Translations under genes and position numbers: made by a program
Shown: positions 53,942 to 63,103 of the stretch, one piece after another
Position numbering within the stretch: position 1 is the first letter of the stretch
Layout of the letters: each line of letters starts with the position of its first letter
Assembly: GCA_009694195.1 (NCBI GenBank)
Contig: SHVQ01000005.1
Span: 41,668-105,667 of the forward strand
DNA length: 64,000 nt
Source of the DNA: Rhodospirillales bacterium
GTDB lineage: Bacteria; Pseudomonadota; Alphaproteobacteria; Rhodospirillales; SHVQ01
Reading direction: 5' to 3'
Notes under the pieces: generated by a model
Database searches by the model: none
What the model saw: only the letters and a program-made list of their open reading frames with translations
What the model was told of the DNA's origin: nothing

Positions 53942-55865
53942 CGCCGGTTTCCGCGACCACCACGTCTTCCCAATCGAGGGGCGTGTAGATCGGCCATTCG
54001 CCTGCGGCGAGCGCATCGAGGGACGGAGCGGGCTGTCCCATCCGGGCGCGGTATATCCAGAGGTTGGTCAACACCCGTTCGATGAAGATACGCGTCTCCC
54101 GGGACGGCACGCTCTCGATGAAGAGAAGCGGATCGTTGCCGTGGCTGCCTTTGCGGAGCCACTTGTTGAGATTGCCGGGGCCGCCGTTCCACGCCGCCGC
54201 CAACATGAAGAGATCGCCCTTGATGTTTTCGTCGGCAAGCAAAATCTCGATGTAGCGCTGGCCGAGCGTCATGTTGAGCTCGGGCGTGAAGAGCTGGATC
54301 CGCTTGTCTTTGCGGAAGCCCGGATCGCCCGCGACGAAGCTCGCGGTCGCCGGCATGAGCTGCATGAGGCCGGCGGCTCCGGCCCGGCTCTTGGCCCGCG
54401 GGTTGAACCCGGACTCCTGGCGGATGAGCGCGTAGATGAGCGCCCGGTCGACGCGGAACCCGTCCTGCGGCCGCCACTTGGGAACCGGATAAGCGGCGCC
54501 GTCGTGTCCGCCTTCGCTCCGGAAGTAGAGAGTATCCAGGCGGACGGCGAGGCTGGGAAGCTGGGCCCGGCTGGCGAACGCGAGGATCGCCTGCGCCGTG
54601 TCCTTCTGCGCGCCGGTCGCGAGCACCGTGAGCTCGCGCTCGGCGAGACGGTCTTGCCCGATCTGAAGGAGCGCGAGCGTCCGCTGGCCCTGCTTCAACT
54701 GCGAGAGCGCGCGGATGGCGGCGTTATCGAGCTCCGGGTTATCCCAGCGGAAGGTCGGCTTGATTCCGAGCATGCGCCCTGCCAGCAGGCCGTAAAACGT
54801 TCGCGGATGCTCCGCCGCGACGCCCAGCAGCCGCGTGTACTGCTCGGGTTTCTGATTGTAGAGATGGGATCGCGCGGCCCAAAACGCCGCCGCCGAGACG
54901 ATCCACGGCGATTCCGCGTTTTGGTTGGCGAGCGCCTCGAAATGTCGGGAAGCCTCGCCGTACTGCTTGAGCCGCCATGCGGCGAGTCCTGCGGTCCACA
55001 GGGATTCAGGAATCCGCGCGCCCGACCTCTTGGCTGCTGCCGAGGCAAGGGGAAGCGCGAGATCGTCCTGGCCCGACGAGAAATAGCCCTGGGCGAGGCG
55101 GGCCCGCAGGCGATCGTAGTCGAGAGGACCGAACAGCCGCTTCGCGTCCGGGGATTCCAGAAGCTTGGTGACGGCCTTGTTGTTGCCGCTGCGGATGAAG
55201 CCTTCGATCTTCTTTTCGTAGGCGTTGGCTTCCTGGCGTTCGCCGCGGTTCAGTTTCCGGTGGGCCGAGCCTTGGGCAGTCGAGCTCCGCGGTTGCGCAG
55301 CGACTTCGGTCTCGACCTCGCTCTCGAAATCGTTCTCCGCCTCCATGGGCTCGGGCGCACCCTCGAGATCCGGCAATGTAATGGCCGGCCTCGATACGTT
55401 GATGGATGGCGGACTGGGCGCTTTCGCGCCCTTCGGCTTCCGCTCAAGGGCGAGCTTGTAAAGCCGGGAGGCGTCCGGATGGTCGGCATAGGCCGCCATC
55501 CAGTCCCGTAAGTCCTTATATTGAGCGCGGAATCCGGAGTGGAGGTAGCGTTGCGCCAGCACGTGGCCGACAAGCAGGCGGTCTTCCAGCGTGGCGAGCA
55601 GCTGGTTGGCGGTCGCCCAGTCGCCGTCGTCCTGGGCCTGGAAGATGTTGCGGTAGAGCTTGGCGTCGGCGGCGCCGAGCACGGTCGGAAGCGGCGCTTC
55701 CACCGGCTTGGGCGCGCGCACCGCCAAGGCCGTGTCGACGGCCTTTTTCGGGGTATCGCTCGCCTTCGATTTGGGGTCCGCCGCCGATAGGGTCTGAGGG
55801 GCTGCGAGAAGCCCCAAGACCAGAATCAGCCACGCGGACGTTCGCCAACTTGCTTCGGGTGCCAA
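53931..55865 (-). CDS. slt: Soluble lytic murein transglycosylase
   Basis: This 644-residue periplasmic enzyme cuts peptidoglycan to 1,6-anhydro-muropeptides. It has a signal peptide (residues 1-28), a long alpha-helical superhelix and a C-terminal SLT domain. The catalytic Glu is in QESGFNP at about residue 485, followed by AGAAGLMQLMPATA. The TTG start at 55865 has a strong GGGGAGAGG site; no better in-frame start exists before the signal peptide. A -35/-10 candidate lies directly upstream. Confidence 0.88.
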   Translation of the reverse strand: MAPEASWRTSAWLILVLGLLAAPQTLSAADPKSKASDTPKKAVDTALAVRAPKPVEAPLPTVLGAADAKLYRNIFQAQDDGDWATANQLLATLEDRLLVGHVLAQRYLHSGFRAQYKDLRDWMAAYADHPDASRLYKLALERKPKGAKAPSPPSINVSRPAITLPDLEGAPEPMEAENDFESEVETEVAAQPRSSTAQGSAHRKLNRGERQEANAYEKKIEGFIRSGNNKAVTKLLESPDAKRLFGPLDYDRLRARLAQGYFSSGQDDLALPLASAAAKRSGARIPESLWTAGLAAWRLKQYGEASRHFEALANQNAESPWIVSAAAFWAARSHLYNQKPEQYTRLLGVAAEHPRTFYGLLAGRMLGIKPTFRWDNPELDNAAIRALSQLKQGQRTLALLQIGQDRLAERELTVLATGAQKDTAQAILAFASRAQLPSLAVRLDTLYFRSEGGHDGAAYPVPKWRPQDGFRVDRALIYALIRQESGFNPRAKSRAGAAGLMQLMPATASFVAGDPGFRKDKRIQLFTPELNMTLGQRYIEILLADENIKGDLFMLAAAWNGGPGNLNKWLRKGSHGNDPLLFIESVPSRETRIFIERVLTNLWIYRARMGQPAPSLDALAAGEWPIYTPLDWEDVVVAETGDAR

Positions 55866-55887
55866 ACCTCTCCCCTTCCCTTCGATT

Positions 55888-55917
55888 CGTATAGTTCATG
55901 GCTGGGGGGGTCGGCAA
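55888..55917 (-). promoter_or_regulatory. Candidate slt promoter
   Basis: On the minus strand TTGCCG at 55917-55912 and TATACG at 55893-55888 are 18 bases apart, giving a predicted start near 55880 and a leader just long enough to contain the GGGGAGAGG ribosome site. Confidence 0.4.
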
Positions 55918-55948
55918 CGATAACCAGCACAGTTTCACATGGGTAATA

Positions 55949-55957
55949 TGTGGATAA
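55949..55957 (-). promoter_or_regulatory. Perfect DnaA box
   Basis: TTATCCACA on the minus strand equals the optimal DnaA binding sequence. It is about 30 bases upstream of the candidate slt -35 and 40 bases past the udg stop. Only one box is present and no other origin hallmarks are near. Confidence 0.5.
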
Positions 55958-55996
55958 CTCGTTAAGGAATGCGAAAACCTCGCTATTCCGCGCGAT

Positions 55997-56890
55997 TCAA
56001 GCCGTCTCGATCCTTTTTTTGAGGGCGAGAAGGTCGAGCCAAGCCGTGCGCTTCTGCTCGGGCGAGCGCAGAAGATAAGCCGGGTGGTACATGGCGGTCG
56101 CCGGAATCGGGCGCGAAAGGCGGGGCGTCGAATAGCTGAACCACCGCCCGCGGAGCCTGCTCACCCCTTCGGTTTGGGAGAGGAGGGCTTTGGCCGCGGG
56201 CCCTCCAAGCGTCACCAGCACCTGCGGGTCGATAAGCTCAACCAGCCGCTCGACGAACGGCATGCAGGCGGCGATTTCCGCCGTGGTTGGAGTGCGGTTG
56301 CCGGGAGGGCGCCAGAAGACCGTGTTCGAGATGAACACCTTGGACCGGTCGAGGCCGATCGAGGCGAGCATCCGATCCAGGAGCTGGCCGCTCGCGCCGA
56401 CGAAGGGCTTTCCTTGGCGGTCCTCCTCCGCCCCCGGGGCTTCGCCGATGAAGAGAATCCGGCTTTCCGGATTTCCGTCGCCGAAAACGAGGTTGGTTGC
56501 GGTCTTCTTCAGCAGGCAGCCCTCGAACCGTGTCAGCGCCTCCTTGAGCCCGGCGATGGTGGTCGCCTCCGAGGCATGGGCAACCGCGCTCTCCACAGCG
56601 GCATCGGCGGAAAGGCCGATCGGGGCAGCGGCCCGCCGGGCGGCCGGGATGGTTGCGGTCGGGGCGGGCTGTAGGCTCTCGGCCATCGGCGGCTCGGCGA
56701 GCCCACCCGCTCGGGGCGGGTCGGCGGATAATGACGATGCCTGGGCGCTTCTCTGTGCGCCGGCATCTTCGGCGCTCTTGAAGCGGTCGACGGGGGTCTC
56801 GCCGATCGCCTCATCGACTCCGGCCTCCAAGTACCACTCCAGGACATCGCGGGGGGTCATTGCACGGGAGGCGGTCGATGCGCTGGCCAT
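55997..56890 (-). CDS. Uracil-DNA glycosylase (family 4/5-like)
   Basis: This is a 297-residue repair enzyme. Residues 110-297 carry the glycosylase domain: [17 protein letters not shown] near 151, [18 protein letters not shown] and the active-site MYHPAYLLR near 267. The first 105 residues form a low-complexity Ala/Pro linker with an N-terminal helix ([17 protein letters not shown]). Only two cysteines are at positions where 4Fe-4S family members use four, so cluster binding is uncertain. It is divergent from the ETF-QO gene. Confidence 0.88.
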   Translation of the reverse strand: MASASTASRAMTPRDVLEWYLEAGVDEAIGETPVDRFKSAEDAGAQRSAQASSLSADPPRAGGLAEPPMAESLQPAPTATIPAARRAAAPIGLSADAAVESAVAHASEATTIAGLKEALTRFEGCLLKKTATNLVFGDGNPESRILFIGEAPGAEEDRQGKPFVGASGQLLDRMLASIGLDRSKVFISNTVFWRPPGNRTPTTAEIAACMPFVERLVELIDPQVLVTLGGPAAKALLSQTEGVSRLRGRWFSYSTPRLSRPIPATAMYHPAYLLRSPEQKRTAWLDLLALKKRIETA

Positions 56891-56992
56891 GAACGGATCC
56901 TAACACAGCCGCGGCGACCTCACATTCTTCCGCTGTGACGCCGCGCCTCCTATGGTATAAGCGGCGCCCTGCACAATCTTTGGGATATTTGA

Positions 56993-58651
56993 ATGCCCGC
57001 CGAGAGCGTGACCGATCTCCCGCCGCGCGATTCTATGGGCTTCGACGTGGTGATCGTCGGCGGCGGCCCGGCCGGTCTGTCGGCCGCCATCCGCCTCAAG
57101 CAGCTGGCGGCCGAAAAAGGCCGCGAGATCGGAGTCTGCCTGGTCGAGAAAGGCTCCGAGATCGGCGCCCACATCCTCTCCGGCGCCGTCTTCGAGCCGC
57201 GCGCCCTCGACGAGCTCATCCCGGACTGGAAATCGAGGGAGGCGCCGCTCATCACGCCGGCGAGCGAGGATCGCTTCTATTATCTGACGGAGTCGCGGGC
57301 GCTCAGGCTTCCGACCCCGCCGCAAATGCACAACAGCGGCAATTACGTCATCAGTCTCGGAAATCTATGCCGCTGGCTCGGGAAGCAGGCGGAAGCCCTC
57401 GGGACCGAGATTTTCCCCGGCTTCGCCGCGGCCGAGGTTCTCTACGGCGACGACGGCGCGGTCGCCGGCGTGGCCACGGGCGACGTCGGGGTGGGGCGCG
57501 ACGGCAAGCCCACCGCCAATTTCCAGCGCGGGGTCGAGCTCCGCGCCACGTACACGCTGTTCGCCGAAGGTTGCCGCGGCTCGCTGACGAAGGCGCTCTT
57601 CCAGCGCTTCGGCCTCATGGACGGCGCCGATCCGCAGACTTACGGGATCGGCATCAAGGAGCTGTGGGAGATCAATCCGTCGCAGCACAAGCCCGGCCTG
57701 GTGATCCACACGACGGGGTGGCCGCTCGATCGCAAGACCTACGGCGGCTCGTTTCTCTATCACTTGGAAAACAATCAGGTGGCGGTCGGCTTCGTCATCG
57801 GCCTCGACTACGAGAACCCCTACCTCAGTCCCTTCGACGAGATGCAGCGGTTCAAGGCGCACCCGGCGATCCGCCCGACCTTCGAAGGAGGCCGGCGCAT
57901 CGCCTATGGCGCGCGCGCGATCAATGAAGGAGGCTTCCAGTCGATCCCGTCGCTCACGTTCCCGGGCGGGGCGCTCATCGGCTGCGCCGCCGGATTCGTC
58001 AACGTGCCCAAGATCAAAGGCTCGCACAGCGCGATGAAGACCGGAATGCTCGCGGCCGAGGCGGTCTACGCGGCGCTCGCCCGGGGCGACGAGCCTCGGC
58101 AGGGGATTCCCGCCTACCCCGAAGCGGTCAAGAGATCGTGGGTATGGGACGAGCTCTACCGGGTGCGCAACATCCGGCCCGCGTTCCACAAGGGCCTCTT
58201 GCCCGGCTTGGTCTACGCCGCCCTCGACACCTATATCCTGGGAGGACGCGCGCCCTGGACGCTTCATCATCGGCCCGATCACGCCTCTCTCAAGCGCAAG
58301 GACCAATGCAAGCCCATCCCGTATCCGAAGCCGGACGGCAAGGTCACCTTCGACAAGCTTTCGTCGGTGTTCGTCTCGAACACCCGGCACGAGGAAAATC
58401 AGCCTCCCCACTTGCGGTTGAAGGACCCGCAGGTTGCGGTGAACGTCAACCTCGCGCTCTACGACGGCCCGGAGCAGCGCTATTGCCCGGCCGGCGTCTA
58501 CGAGTTCGTCGGCGAGGGCGAGGAGCGGCGGCTTCAGATCAATGCCGCCAACTGCGTCCACTGCAAGACGTGCGACATCAAGGATCCCTTGCAGAACATC
58601 AACTGGACGGTGCCCGAAGGAGGCGGCGGGCCAAACTACCCGAACATGTGA
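56993..58651 (+). CDS. Electron transfer flavoprotein-ubiquinone oxidoreductase
   Basis: This 552-residue inner-membrane-associated enzyme transfers electrons from ETF to ubiquinone. The FAD motif [14 protein letters not shown] starts near residue 19; [15 protein letters not shown] and the quinone region around 240-300 follow, and the C-terminal 4Fe-4S ferredoxin domain has CPAGVYEF and [13 protein letters not shown]. It links acyl-CoA dehydrogenation (mcd, etfA in this window) to respiration. The start follows a weak GGGATAT site. Confidence 0.95.
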   Translation: MPAESVTDLPPRDSMGFDVVIVGGGPAGLSAAIRLKQLAAEKGREIGVCLVEKGSEIGAHILSGAVFEPRALDELIPDWKSREAPLITPASEDRFYYLTESRALRLPTPPQMHNSGNYVISLGNLCRWLGKQAEALGTEIFPGFAAAEVLYGDDGAVAGVATGDVGVGRDGKPTANFQRGVELRATYTLFAEGCRGSLTKALFQRFGLMDGADPQTYGIGIKELWEINPSQHKPGLVIHTTGWPLDRKTYGGSFLYHLENNQVAVGFVIGLDYENPYLSPFDEMQRFKAHPAIRPTFEGGRRIAYGARAINEGGFQSIPSLTFPGGALIGCAAGFVNVPKIKGSHSAMKTGMLAAEAVYAALARGDEPRQGIPAYPEAVKRSWVWDELYRVRNIRPAFHKGLLPGLVYAALDTYILGGRAPWTLHHRPDHASLKRKDQCKPIPYPKPDGKVTFDKLSSVFVSNTRHEENQPPHLRLKDPQVAVNVNLALYDGPEQRYCPAGVYEFVGEGEERRLQINAANCVHCKTCDIKDPLQNINWTVPEGGGGPNYPNM

Positions 58652-58696
58652 AGGTCGGTTATACTCGAAAAGGAAAAAGAGCCTCGAAATTCGCAC

Positions 58697-60412
58697 ATGA
58701 CCGCTGAACGCATCAAATACCCCTGGATGGCCTTGGCCGCCTTTGCGATCGCGCTCCCGGCCGCTTGCGCGTCGAGCGAGGTCGCGCGAAAGAACCAGCC
58801 CGTCGAAGTCGGCAAATCGCTCACCGGAAATTACCTCGCCGGGCGCCACGCGCAGGCCATGCGCGATACGGCCGCCGCCGCCCAGTACATGAGCAACGCC
58901 TTGAAGCTCGCGGGCGAAGAGACGGAGCTTCTTCAGCGCGCCTTTTTGCTGACGATCGCCGACGGCCGGATCAAGGATGCGCTGCCGATGGCCCGCCGGC
59001 TCAATCAGGCGCAGCCGAACGACACCGTCGCCGCCTACACGCTCTCGGTCGAGGATTTCAAGACGGGCAAGTTCGAATCCGCCGGCAAGCACGTCGGCAA
59101 GCTGCCGGACACCGGCATCAACGTTTTCCTCGCGCCGCTGATGTCGGCCTGGGCGCTCGCCGGGCGCGGCAAGACCGACGAGGCGATCGAGGCACTCAGC
59201 ACGCTGACGCGCGCGAACGGATCGCCCGCGCTCCGCGATCTGCACGCCGGCATCATCAACGAGCTGGCCGGCCGCAACGTGGCGGCGGAAACGTTCTATC
59301 TCAAGGTGACGGAAAGCGAGACGGGCGTCTCCTTGCGGGTGGCCCAGCTCTTGGGCGGCTTGTACGAGCGCACCGGTCAGGCGCCAAAGGCGAAGGCCTT
59401 GTATCAGCGCTATCTTGACGAGCATCCGGGCTCGAATCTGCTCGATCCGGCGGGCGCCAACGTCGACGCGGGCGTCGTCGCCGGCCCGGGCGTCAAGAAT
59501 GCGGCGGAGGGCGCGGCCGAAGCGTTCTTCACGGTCGCGAGCTCGCTCCGCCAACAGAACGCGGCCGAGACCGCGCTGCTCATGGGGCAGCTCGCGCTTT
59601 ATCTGCGCCCCGATTTCCCGATCATGCAGATCCTGATCGCCGACATCCTCGAATCGCAGGAGCGGCTCGAAGCCGCCAACGCCGTCTACGGCAGCATCAG
59701 CGGAGCATCGCCGTTCGCGTGGAACGCCAAGCTTCGCCTCGCGTCGAACCTCAATCGCTTGGAGAAGACCGACGAGGCGGCGACGCGTCTCAAGAGCATG
59801 GCCAAGGAAAACCCGTCGAAGGCGGCACCGCTCGTCAACCTCGGGGACATCCTGCGCGGCCGCCAACGCCACCCGGAGGCCGTCGAGGCCTACGATCAAG
59901 CGGTGGCGCGCATCAAGTCCTTCGAGCGGCGGCACTGGTCGCTGCTCTACGCCCGCGGCATCGCGCTCGAGCGCTCGAAACAATGGGATCGCGCCGAGGC
60001 CGACTTCCTCAAGGCTCTCGAGTTCGAGCCGGAGCAGCCCTACGTCCTCAACTATCTCGGCTATTCGTGGGTGGAGAAGGGCGTTCACCTCGATCGCGCA
60101 ATGACGATGATCCGGCGCGCGGTCGAGCTGCGTCCGAACGACGGCTACATCGTCGACAGCCTGGGCTGGGGCTATTACCAGCTCGGCGATTTCGAAAAGG
60201 CGGTAAAGGAGCTGGAACGCGCGGTCGAGCTCCGCCCCGAGGACCCGGTGATCAACGACCATCTGGGCGACGCTTATTGGAAAGTCGGCCGCAAGCAGGA
60301 AGCGCGCTTTCAGTGGCGGCGCTCCCTCACGCTCAAACCCGAGCCCGAGCTCATCGGGACGATCGAGAGCAAACTCGAACGCGGGCTCGTGGAGGCGAAG
60401 TCGGGCGGGTGA
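58697..60412 (+). CDS. Tetratricopeptide-repeat lipoprotein
   Basis: This is a 571-residue protein. A lipoprotein-like signal peptide ends at the ALPAAC lipobox (Cys24). It is followed by about twelve TPR-like helical repeats; the last two (residues 455-530) are canonical, e.g. AMTMIRRAVELRPNDGYIVDSLGWGYYQLGDFEKAVKELERAVELRP. It is probably an outer-membrane scaffold. It lies between ETF-QO and ispE, and its stop overlaps the ispE start (GTGA). Confidence 0.88.
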   Translation: MTAERIKYPWMALAAFAIALPAACASSEVARKNQPVEVGKSLTGNYLAGRHAQAMRDTAAAAQYMSNALKLAGEETELLQRAFLLTIADGRIKDALPMARRLNQAQPNDTVAAYTLSVEDFKTGKFESAGKHVGKLPDTGINVFLAPLMSAWALAGRGKTDEAIEALSTLTRANGSPALRDLHAGIINELAGRNVAAETFYLKVTESETGVSLRVAQLLGGLYERTGQAPKAKALYQRYLDEHPGSNLLDPAGANVDAGVVAGPGVKNAAEGAAEAFFTVASSLRQQNAAETALLMGQLALYLRPDFPIMQILIADILESQERLEAANAVYGSISGASPFAWNAKLRLASNLNRLEKTDEAATRLKSMAKENPSKAAPLVNLGDILRGRQRHPEAVEAYDQAVARIKSFERRHWSLLYARGIALERSKQWDRAEADFLKALEFEPEQPYVLNYLGYSWVEKGVHLDRAMTMIRRAVELRPNDGYIVDSLGWGYYQLGDFEKAVKELERAVELRPEDPVINDHLGDAYWKVGRKQEARFQWRRSLTLKPEPELIGTIESKLERGLVEAKSGG

Positions 60413-61311
60413 CGCGCGAACCCGGGGCGGGCCGCGAGATCGCGGTCGAGGCCCCTGCCAAGCTCAACCTCTACCTGCATGTGACCGGCAAGCGTGCCGA
60501 CGGCTATCATCTGCTCGATAGCCTGATCGCGTTCGCCGACGTGGGCGACACCGTGAGCGTCGCTCCGGCCGGCGGTCTTCGCCTGACCGTCACCGGCCCC
60601 TTCGCGGCCGACGTCCCGCCCGGACCCGACAACCTCGTGCTCAAGGCCGCGCATCGCCTCGCCGACGCGGCCGAGATCGTGGCGGGCGCGGCGATCGCCC
60701 TGGTGAAGCGTCTTCCCGTGGCCTCGGGCATCGGCGGCGGCTCGGCGGACGCGGCGGCGGCGCTGAAAGCGCTCGCGCGTCTTTGGAGCCTCCGGCTCGC
60801 CGACGACCGCATGCAGGCCCTCGCGCTCGGGCTCGGCGCCGACGTTCCCGTCTGCCTCGCGGGCAAGACCTCGTTCATCGGCGGGATCGGCGAGAAGATC
60901 GAGCCGGCGCCGGCGCTGCCGCCCGCCGCGCTCGTGCTCGTCAATCCGCGCCGCCCGCTGGCGACGCCGGCCGTGTTCAAGGCCCGCACGGCACCCTTCG
61001 GGGGCGCGGGCCGCTTTGCCGAGACGCCCGCCGACGCCGCCGCGCTCGCCCGCCTGCTGAGGGGACGGCGCAACGACCTCGCGTCGGCCGCGGAGTCGCT
61101 CGAGCCGGCCATCGGGCGCGTCCTCGACCTTCTCGAGGCGCAACCCGGCGCTCTGCTCGCGCGGATGAGCGGCAGCGGGGCCACCTGCTTCGGGCTCTTC
61201 CAACATGGCGCCGCGGCTCGCCGCGCGGCGGCCGCGATCCAAGCCGCCGAACCAGGCTGGTGGGTCAAGGCGGGCCGGTTCGTCTCAGGCGCTGGCGGTC
61301 CCGCGCTATAG
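60409..61311 (+). CDS. ispE: 4-diphosphocytidyl-2-C-methyl-D-erythritol kinase
   Basis: This 300-residue GHMP kinase catalyses an ATP-dependent step of the non-mevalonate isoprenoid pathway. The N-terminal substrate segment PAKLNLYLHVTGKRADGYH is at about residues 13-31, the ATP loop LPVASGIGGGSADAAAAL near 103-120 and the C-terminal MSGSGATCFGLF near 248. The GTG start is fixed by the GTGA overlap with the TPR gene; the frame continues upstream only as a shadow of that gene. Confidence 0.94.
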   Translation: MTREPGAGREIAVEAPAKLNLYLHVTGKRADGYHLLDSLIAFADVGDTVSVAPAGGLRLTVTGPFAADVPPGPDNLVLKAAHRLADAAEIVAGAAIALVKRLPVASGIGGGSADAAAALKALARLWSLRLADDRMQALALGLGADVPVCLAGKTSFIGGIGEKIEPAPALPPAALVLVNPRRPLATPAVFKARTAPFGGAGRFAETPADAAALARLLRGRRNDLASAAESLEPAIGRVLDLLEAQPGALLARMSGSGATCFGLFQHGAAARRAAAAIQAAEPGWWVKAGRFVSGAGGPAL

Positions 61312-61326
61312 CTCAGGGGCCGTCGG

Positions 61327-61355
61327 TTGCGAGCGCGCGCGTTTCCTCCTATGGT
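61327..61355 (+). promoter_or_regulatory. Promoter for tRNA-Gln
   Basis: TTGCGA at 61327-61332 and TATGGT at 61350-61355 are 17 bases apart; the tRNA begins about 20 bases downstream of the -10. Confidence 0.5.
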
Positions 61356-61375
61356 CGGCCGATTCTCGGACCCGG

Positions 61376-61450
61376 TGGGGCGTCGCCAAGCGGTAAGGCA
61401 CCGGTTTTTGGTACCGGCATTCGGAGGTTCGAATCCTCCCGCCCCAGCCA
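61376..61450 (+). tRNA. tRNA-Gln (anticodon UUG)
   Basis: A complete cloverleaf can be drawn. Acceptor arms TGGGGCG and CGCCCCA pair over 7 bp. The anticodon stem CCGGT/ACCGG encloses TTTTGGT with TTG as anticodon. The T arm is GGAGG-TTCGAAT-CCTCC, and discriminator G plus encoded CCA follow. The D arm (GCC..GGC) has the usual AAGCGGTAA loop. The TTG anticodon is the single Gln tRNA needed to read CAA, and CAG by wobble. Confidence 0.97.
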
Positions 61451-61464
61451 ATCGAAACAATCGT

Positions 61465-61487
61465 GCCGGCTGACTGTCGGGGCCGGC
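61465..61487. other. Hairpin between tRNA-Gln and dctP
   Basis: GCCGGC at 61465-61470 and GCCGGC at 61482-61487 form a 6-bp stem with an 11-base loop, 15 bases after the tRNA. No T-run follows; it may help end the tRNA transcript. Confidence 0.35.
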
Positions 61488-61520
61488 CCCGGAACGAATA
61501 AGTCTCAGAGGGAGGAGACA

Positions 61521-62498
61521 ATGAAATTCCGAATCCTGCTGATTGGCGCGATCCTCGGTATCGCGGCATCGATGCCGCTGACAAGTGCTAGGGCAGCCGA
61601 AGTCGTGATCAAGATGGCAACCCAGGAGTCGGGCGACACGCTCGCGCTCCAAATCATCCGGACCGTCGGAGAGGAGATCAAGAAGCGGGTCGGAGATAGG
61701 GTCGACTACCAGGTGTTCCCCGGCGGCCAGCTCGGCAAGGCGCCAACGGTGATCAGCGGGCTGCAGCAGGGCACGCACATCATGACCCTGGATTCGAGCG
61801 CGTGGACGTCCGTGGAGCCCGGCTTGGGTGTCTTCGAGATGCCGTTCCTGTTCGCCGATCGCGACGGCGCGAAGAAGGTCATCGCGGCGGTCAAGGGCGA
61901 CCTCAAGGAGCGGATGCTGAAGAAAAACCTGGTGCTGCTGGCCATGGGCGAGCTCGGCTTTCGCCAGATCAGCAATAACATCAGGCCCATCGTGAAACCG
62001 GAGGACCTCAAGGGAATCAAGCTGCGCACGCCCGACAGCCCGTTCCGGATCAAGATGTTCAGGCACTTCGGCGCCAATGCGACTGCGATGAGCTTCGCCG
62101 AGGTGTACATGGGGCTGCGCCAGGGCGTGATCGACGGCCAGGAGAACCCGCTCGGAAGCGTCTACTACAGCAAGCTCTACGAGGTGCAGAAGTACGTCTC
62201 GATGTCGAACCACCTCTTCTCGCCCTACTCGCTCGTCGCAAGCAAGCACCATTGGGACAAGTGGCCGGCAGATATCCGGAAGGCGGTTCAGGAAGCAGCG
62301 GACGTCGCCCTCGAATTGTCCTTCACTCAGAGCGAAGAGCGCGAACGGGACTTGGCCGAGAAGATGAAAGACCGCGTGAAGTTCAACGATATCGATTACG
62401 CCGCTTTCAAGAAGGCCGCCGAACCGCTTTACGAGGAGTTCCGCAAAGATGTGGGCGAGGACTTTTGGCAGAAAGCCATGGCGGCGTCGAAAAAGTAA
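61521..62498 (+). CDS. dctP: TRAP transporter substrate-binding protein DctP
   Basis: This is a 325-residue periplasmic binding protein with a signal peptide (residues 1-25, ending ARA before AEV). It has the DctP features FPGGQLGK near 63, the conserved Arg region GIKLRTPDSP (carboxylate binding) near 174 and GLRQGVIDGQENP near 200. The ligand is probably a C4-dicarboxylate or another organic acid. The ATG follows GGGAGGAG. It is first of dctP-dctQ-dctM. Confidence 0.94.
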   Translation: MKFRILLIGAILGIAASMPLTSARAAEVVIKMATQESGDTLALQIIRTVGEEIKKRVGDRVDYQVFPGGQLGKAPTVISGLQQGTHIMTLDSSAWTSVEPGLGVFEMPFLFADRDGAKKVIAAVKGDLKERMLKKNLVLLAMGELGFRQISNNIRPIVKPEDLKGIKLRTPDSPFRIKMFRHFGANATAMSFAEVYMGLRQGVIDGQENPLGSVYYSKLYEVQKYVSMSNHLFSPYSLVASKHHWDKWPADIRKAVQEAADVALELSFTQSEERERDLAEKMKDRVKFNDIDYAAFKKAAEPLYEEFRKDVGEDFWQKAMAASKK

Positions 62499-62558
62499 GA
62501 GGCTCCTCCGATCCGATCGGATGTTCGTTTGACCGCGCTGGCGCGGGTTCGCGTCCAG

Positions 62559-62593
62559 CCAAGAGGCCCCCGGGGGAATTCCCAGTGACGCCC
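62559..62593. repeat. Possible degenerate cassette copy at the dctQ start
   Basis: CCAAGAGGCC, then GGGGGAATTCCC and GACGCCC resemble the CCAAGGGGCC...GGGGATTCCC...GACCCC layout of the intergenic cassettes. It contains the dctQ ribosome site (GGGGGA) and GTG start. Confidence 0.3.
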
Positions 62594-63103
62594 ATCGAGC
62601 ACGCTCTCGAACGCACGGTCCAAATCATCGTCAGAGTGTGCGAGTGGCTTACCGTGGTCGTCGGCGGATGGGTCGCCATCAGCCTGATGCTCGGCGTGAT
62701 ATTCCGCTACGCCTTTAATTACAGCCTGACTTGGGGCGACGAGCTCGCAACCAATCTCCTCGTTTTGATGATGATGACGGTTTGTCCGATCGGGTTCGAC
62801 AGGCACATCCACATCGCCGTAGAGGCCCTGGTCCAGTACGCGCCAAGACTCCTCCGGATCGTGATCGCGCTCTTCGCGAACTTCGTCTCGATCTTGTTTT
62901 TCGCCGTCATCGTCTATTACGGAATTCCCGTCGCGATGTCCGATTTCACCACGTCGCTCGCGAGCATTCCGATCAGCCGGGGATGGTTCACCGCCCTGCT
63001 GCCGATCCTCGGCGTCCCCACCATCCTCGTATGCGTCAACAACGTCTTTCGAATCCTGCGAGCAGGCGACATGCTGAAGCCCGACGAGAGGTATGGCGTA
63101 TGA
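62585..63103 (+). CDS. dctQ: TRAP transporter small permease DctQ
   Basis: This 172-residue inner-membrane protein has four hydrophobic segments (about residues 15-35, 50-65, 85-110 and 130-150) and the family segment VIFRYAFNYSLTWGDEL. GTG start at 62585 has GGGGGA upstream; the earlier part of this open frame is only the shadow of dctP. The stop overlaps the dctM start (ATGA). Confidence 0.9.
   Translation: MTPIEHALERTVQIIVRVCEWLTVVVGGWVAISLMLGVIFRYAFNYSLTWGDELATNLLVLMMMTVCPIGFDRHIHIAVEALVQYAPRLLRIVIALFANFVSILFFAVIVYYGIPVAMSDFTTSLASIPISRGWFTALLPILGVPTILVCVNNVFRILRAGDMLKPDERYGV

Noticed and set aside
55900..55996. A replication origin around the DnaA box
   Set aside because: Only one box is present, with no AT-rich unwinding element or neighbouring dnaA, hemE, parAB or gidA genes.
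57365..60262. A 965-codon minus-strand frame opposite ETF-QO and the TPR gene
   Set aside because: It runs across two unrelated plus-strand genes and has no recognisable motif; it is a high-GC shadow frame.
60507..62252. A 581-codon minus-strand frame across ispE, tRNA-Gln and dctP
   Set aside because: It passes through a tRNA and two genes on the opposite strand; no motif supports it.
61376..62500. tRNA-Gln as an integration site with an island downstream
   Set aside because: The TRAP genes have the same composition as the backbone, and no integrase or duplicated tRNA 3' end is present in the visible part.
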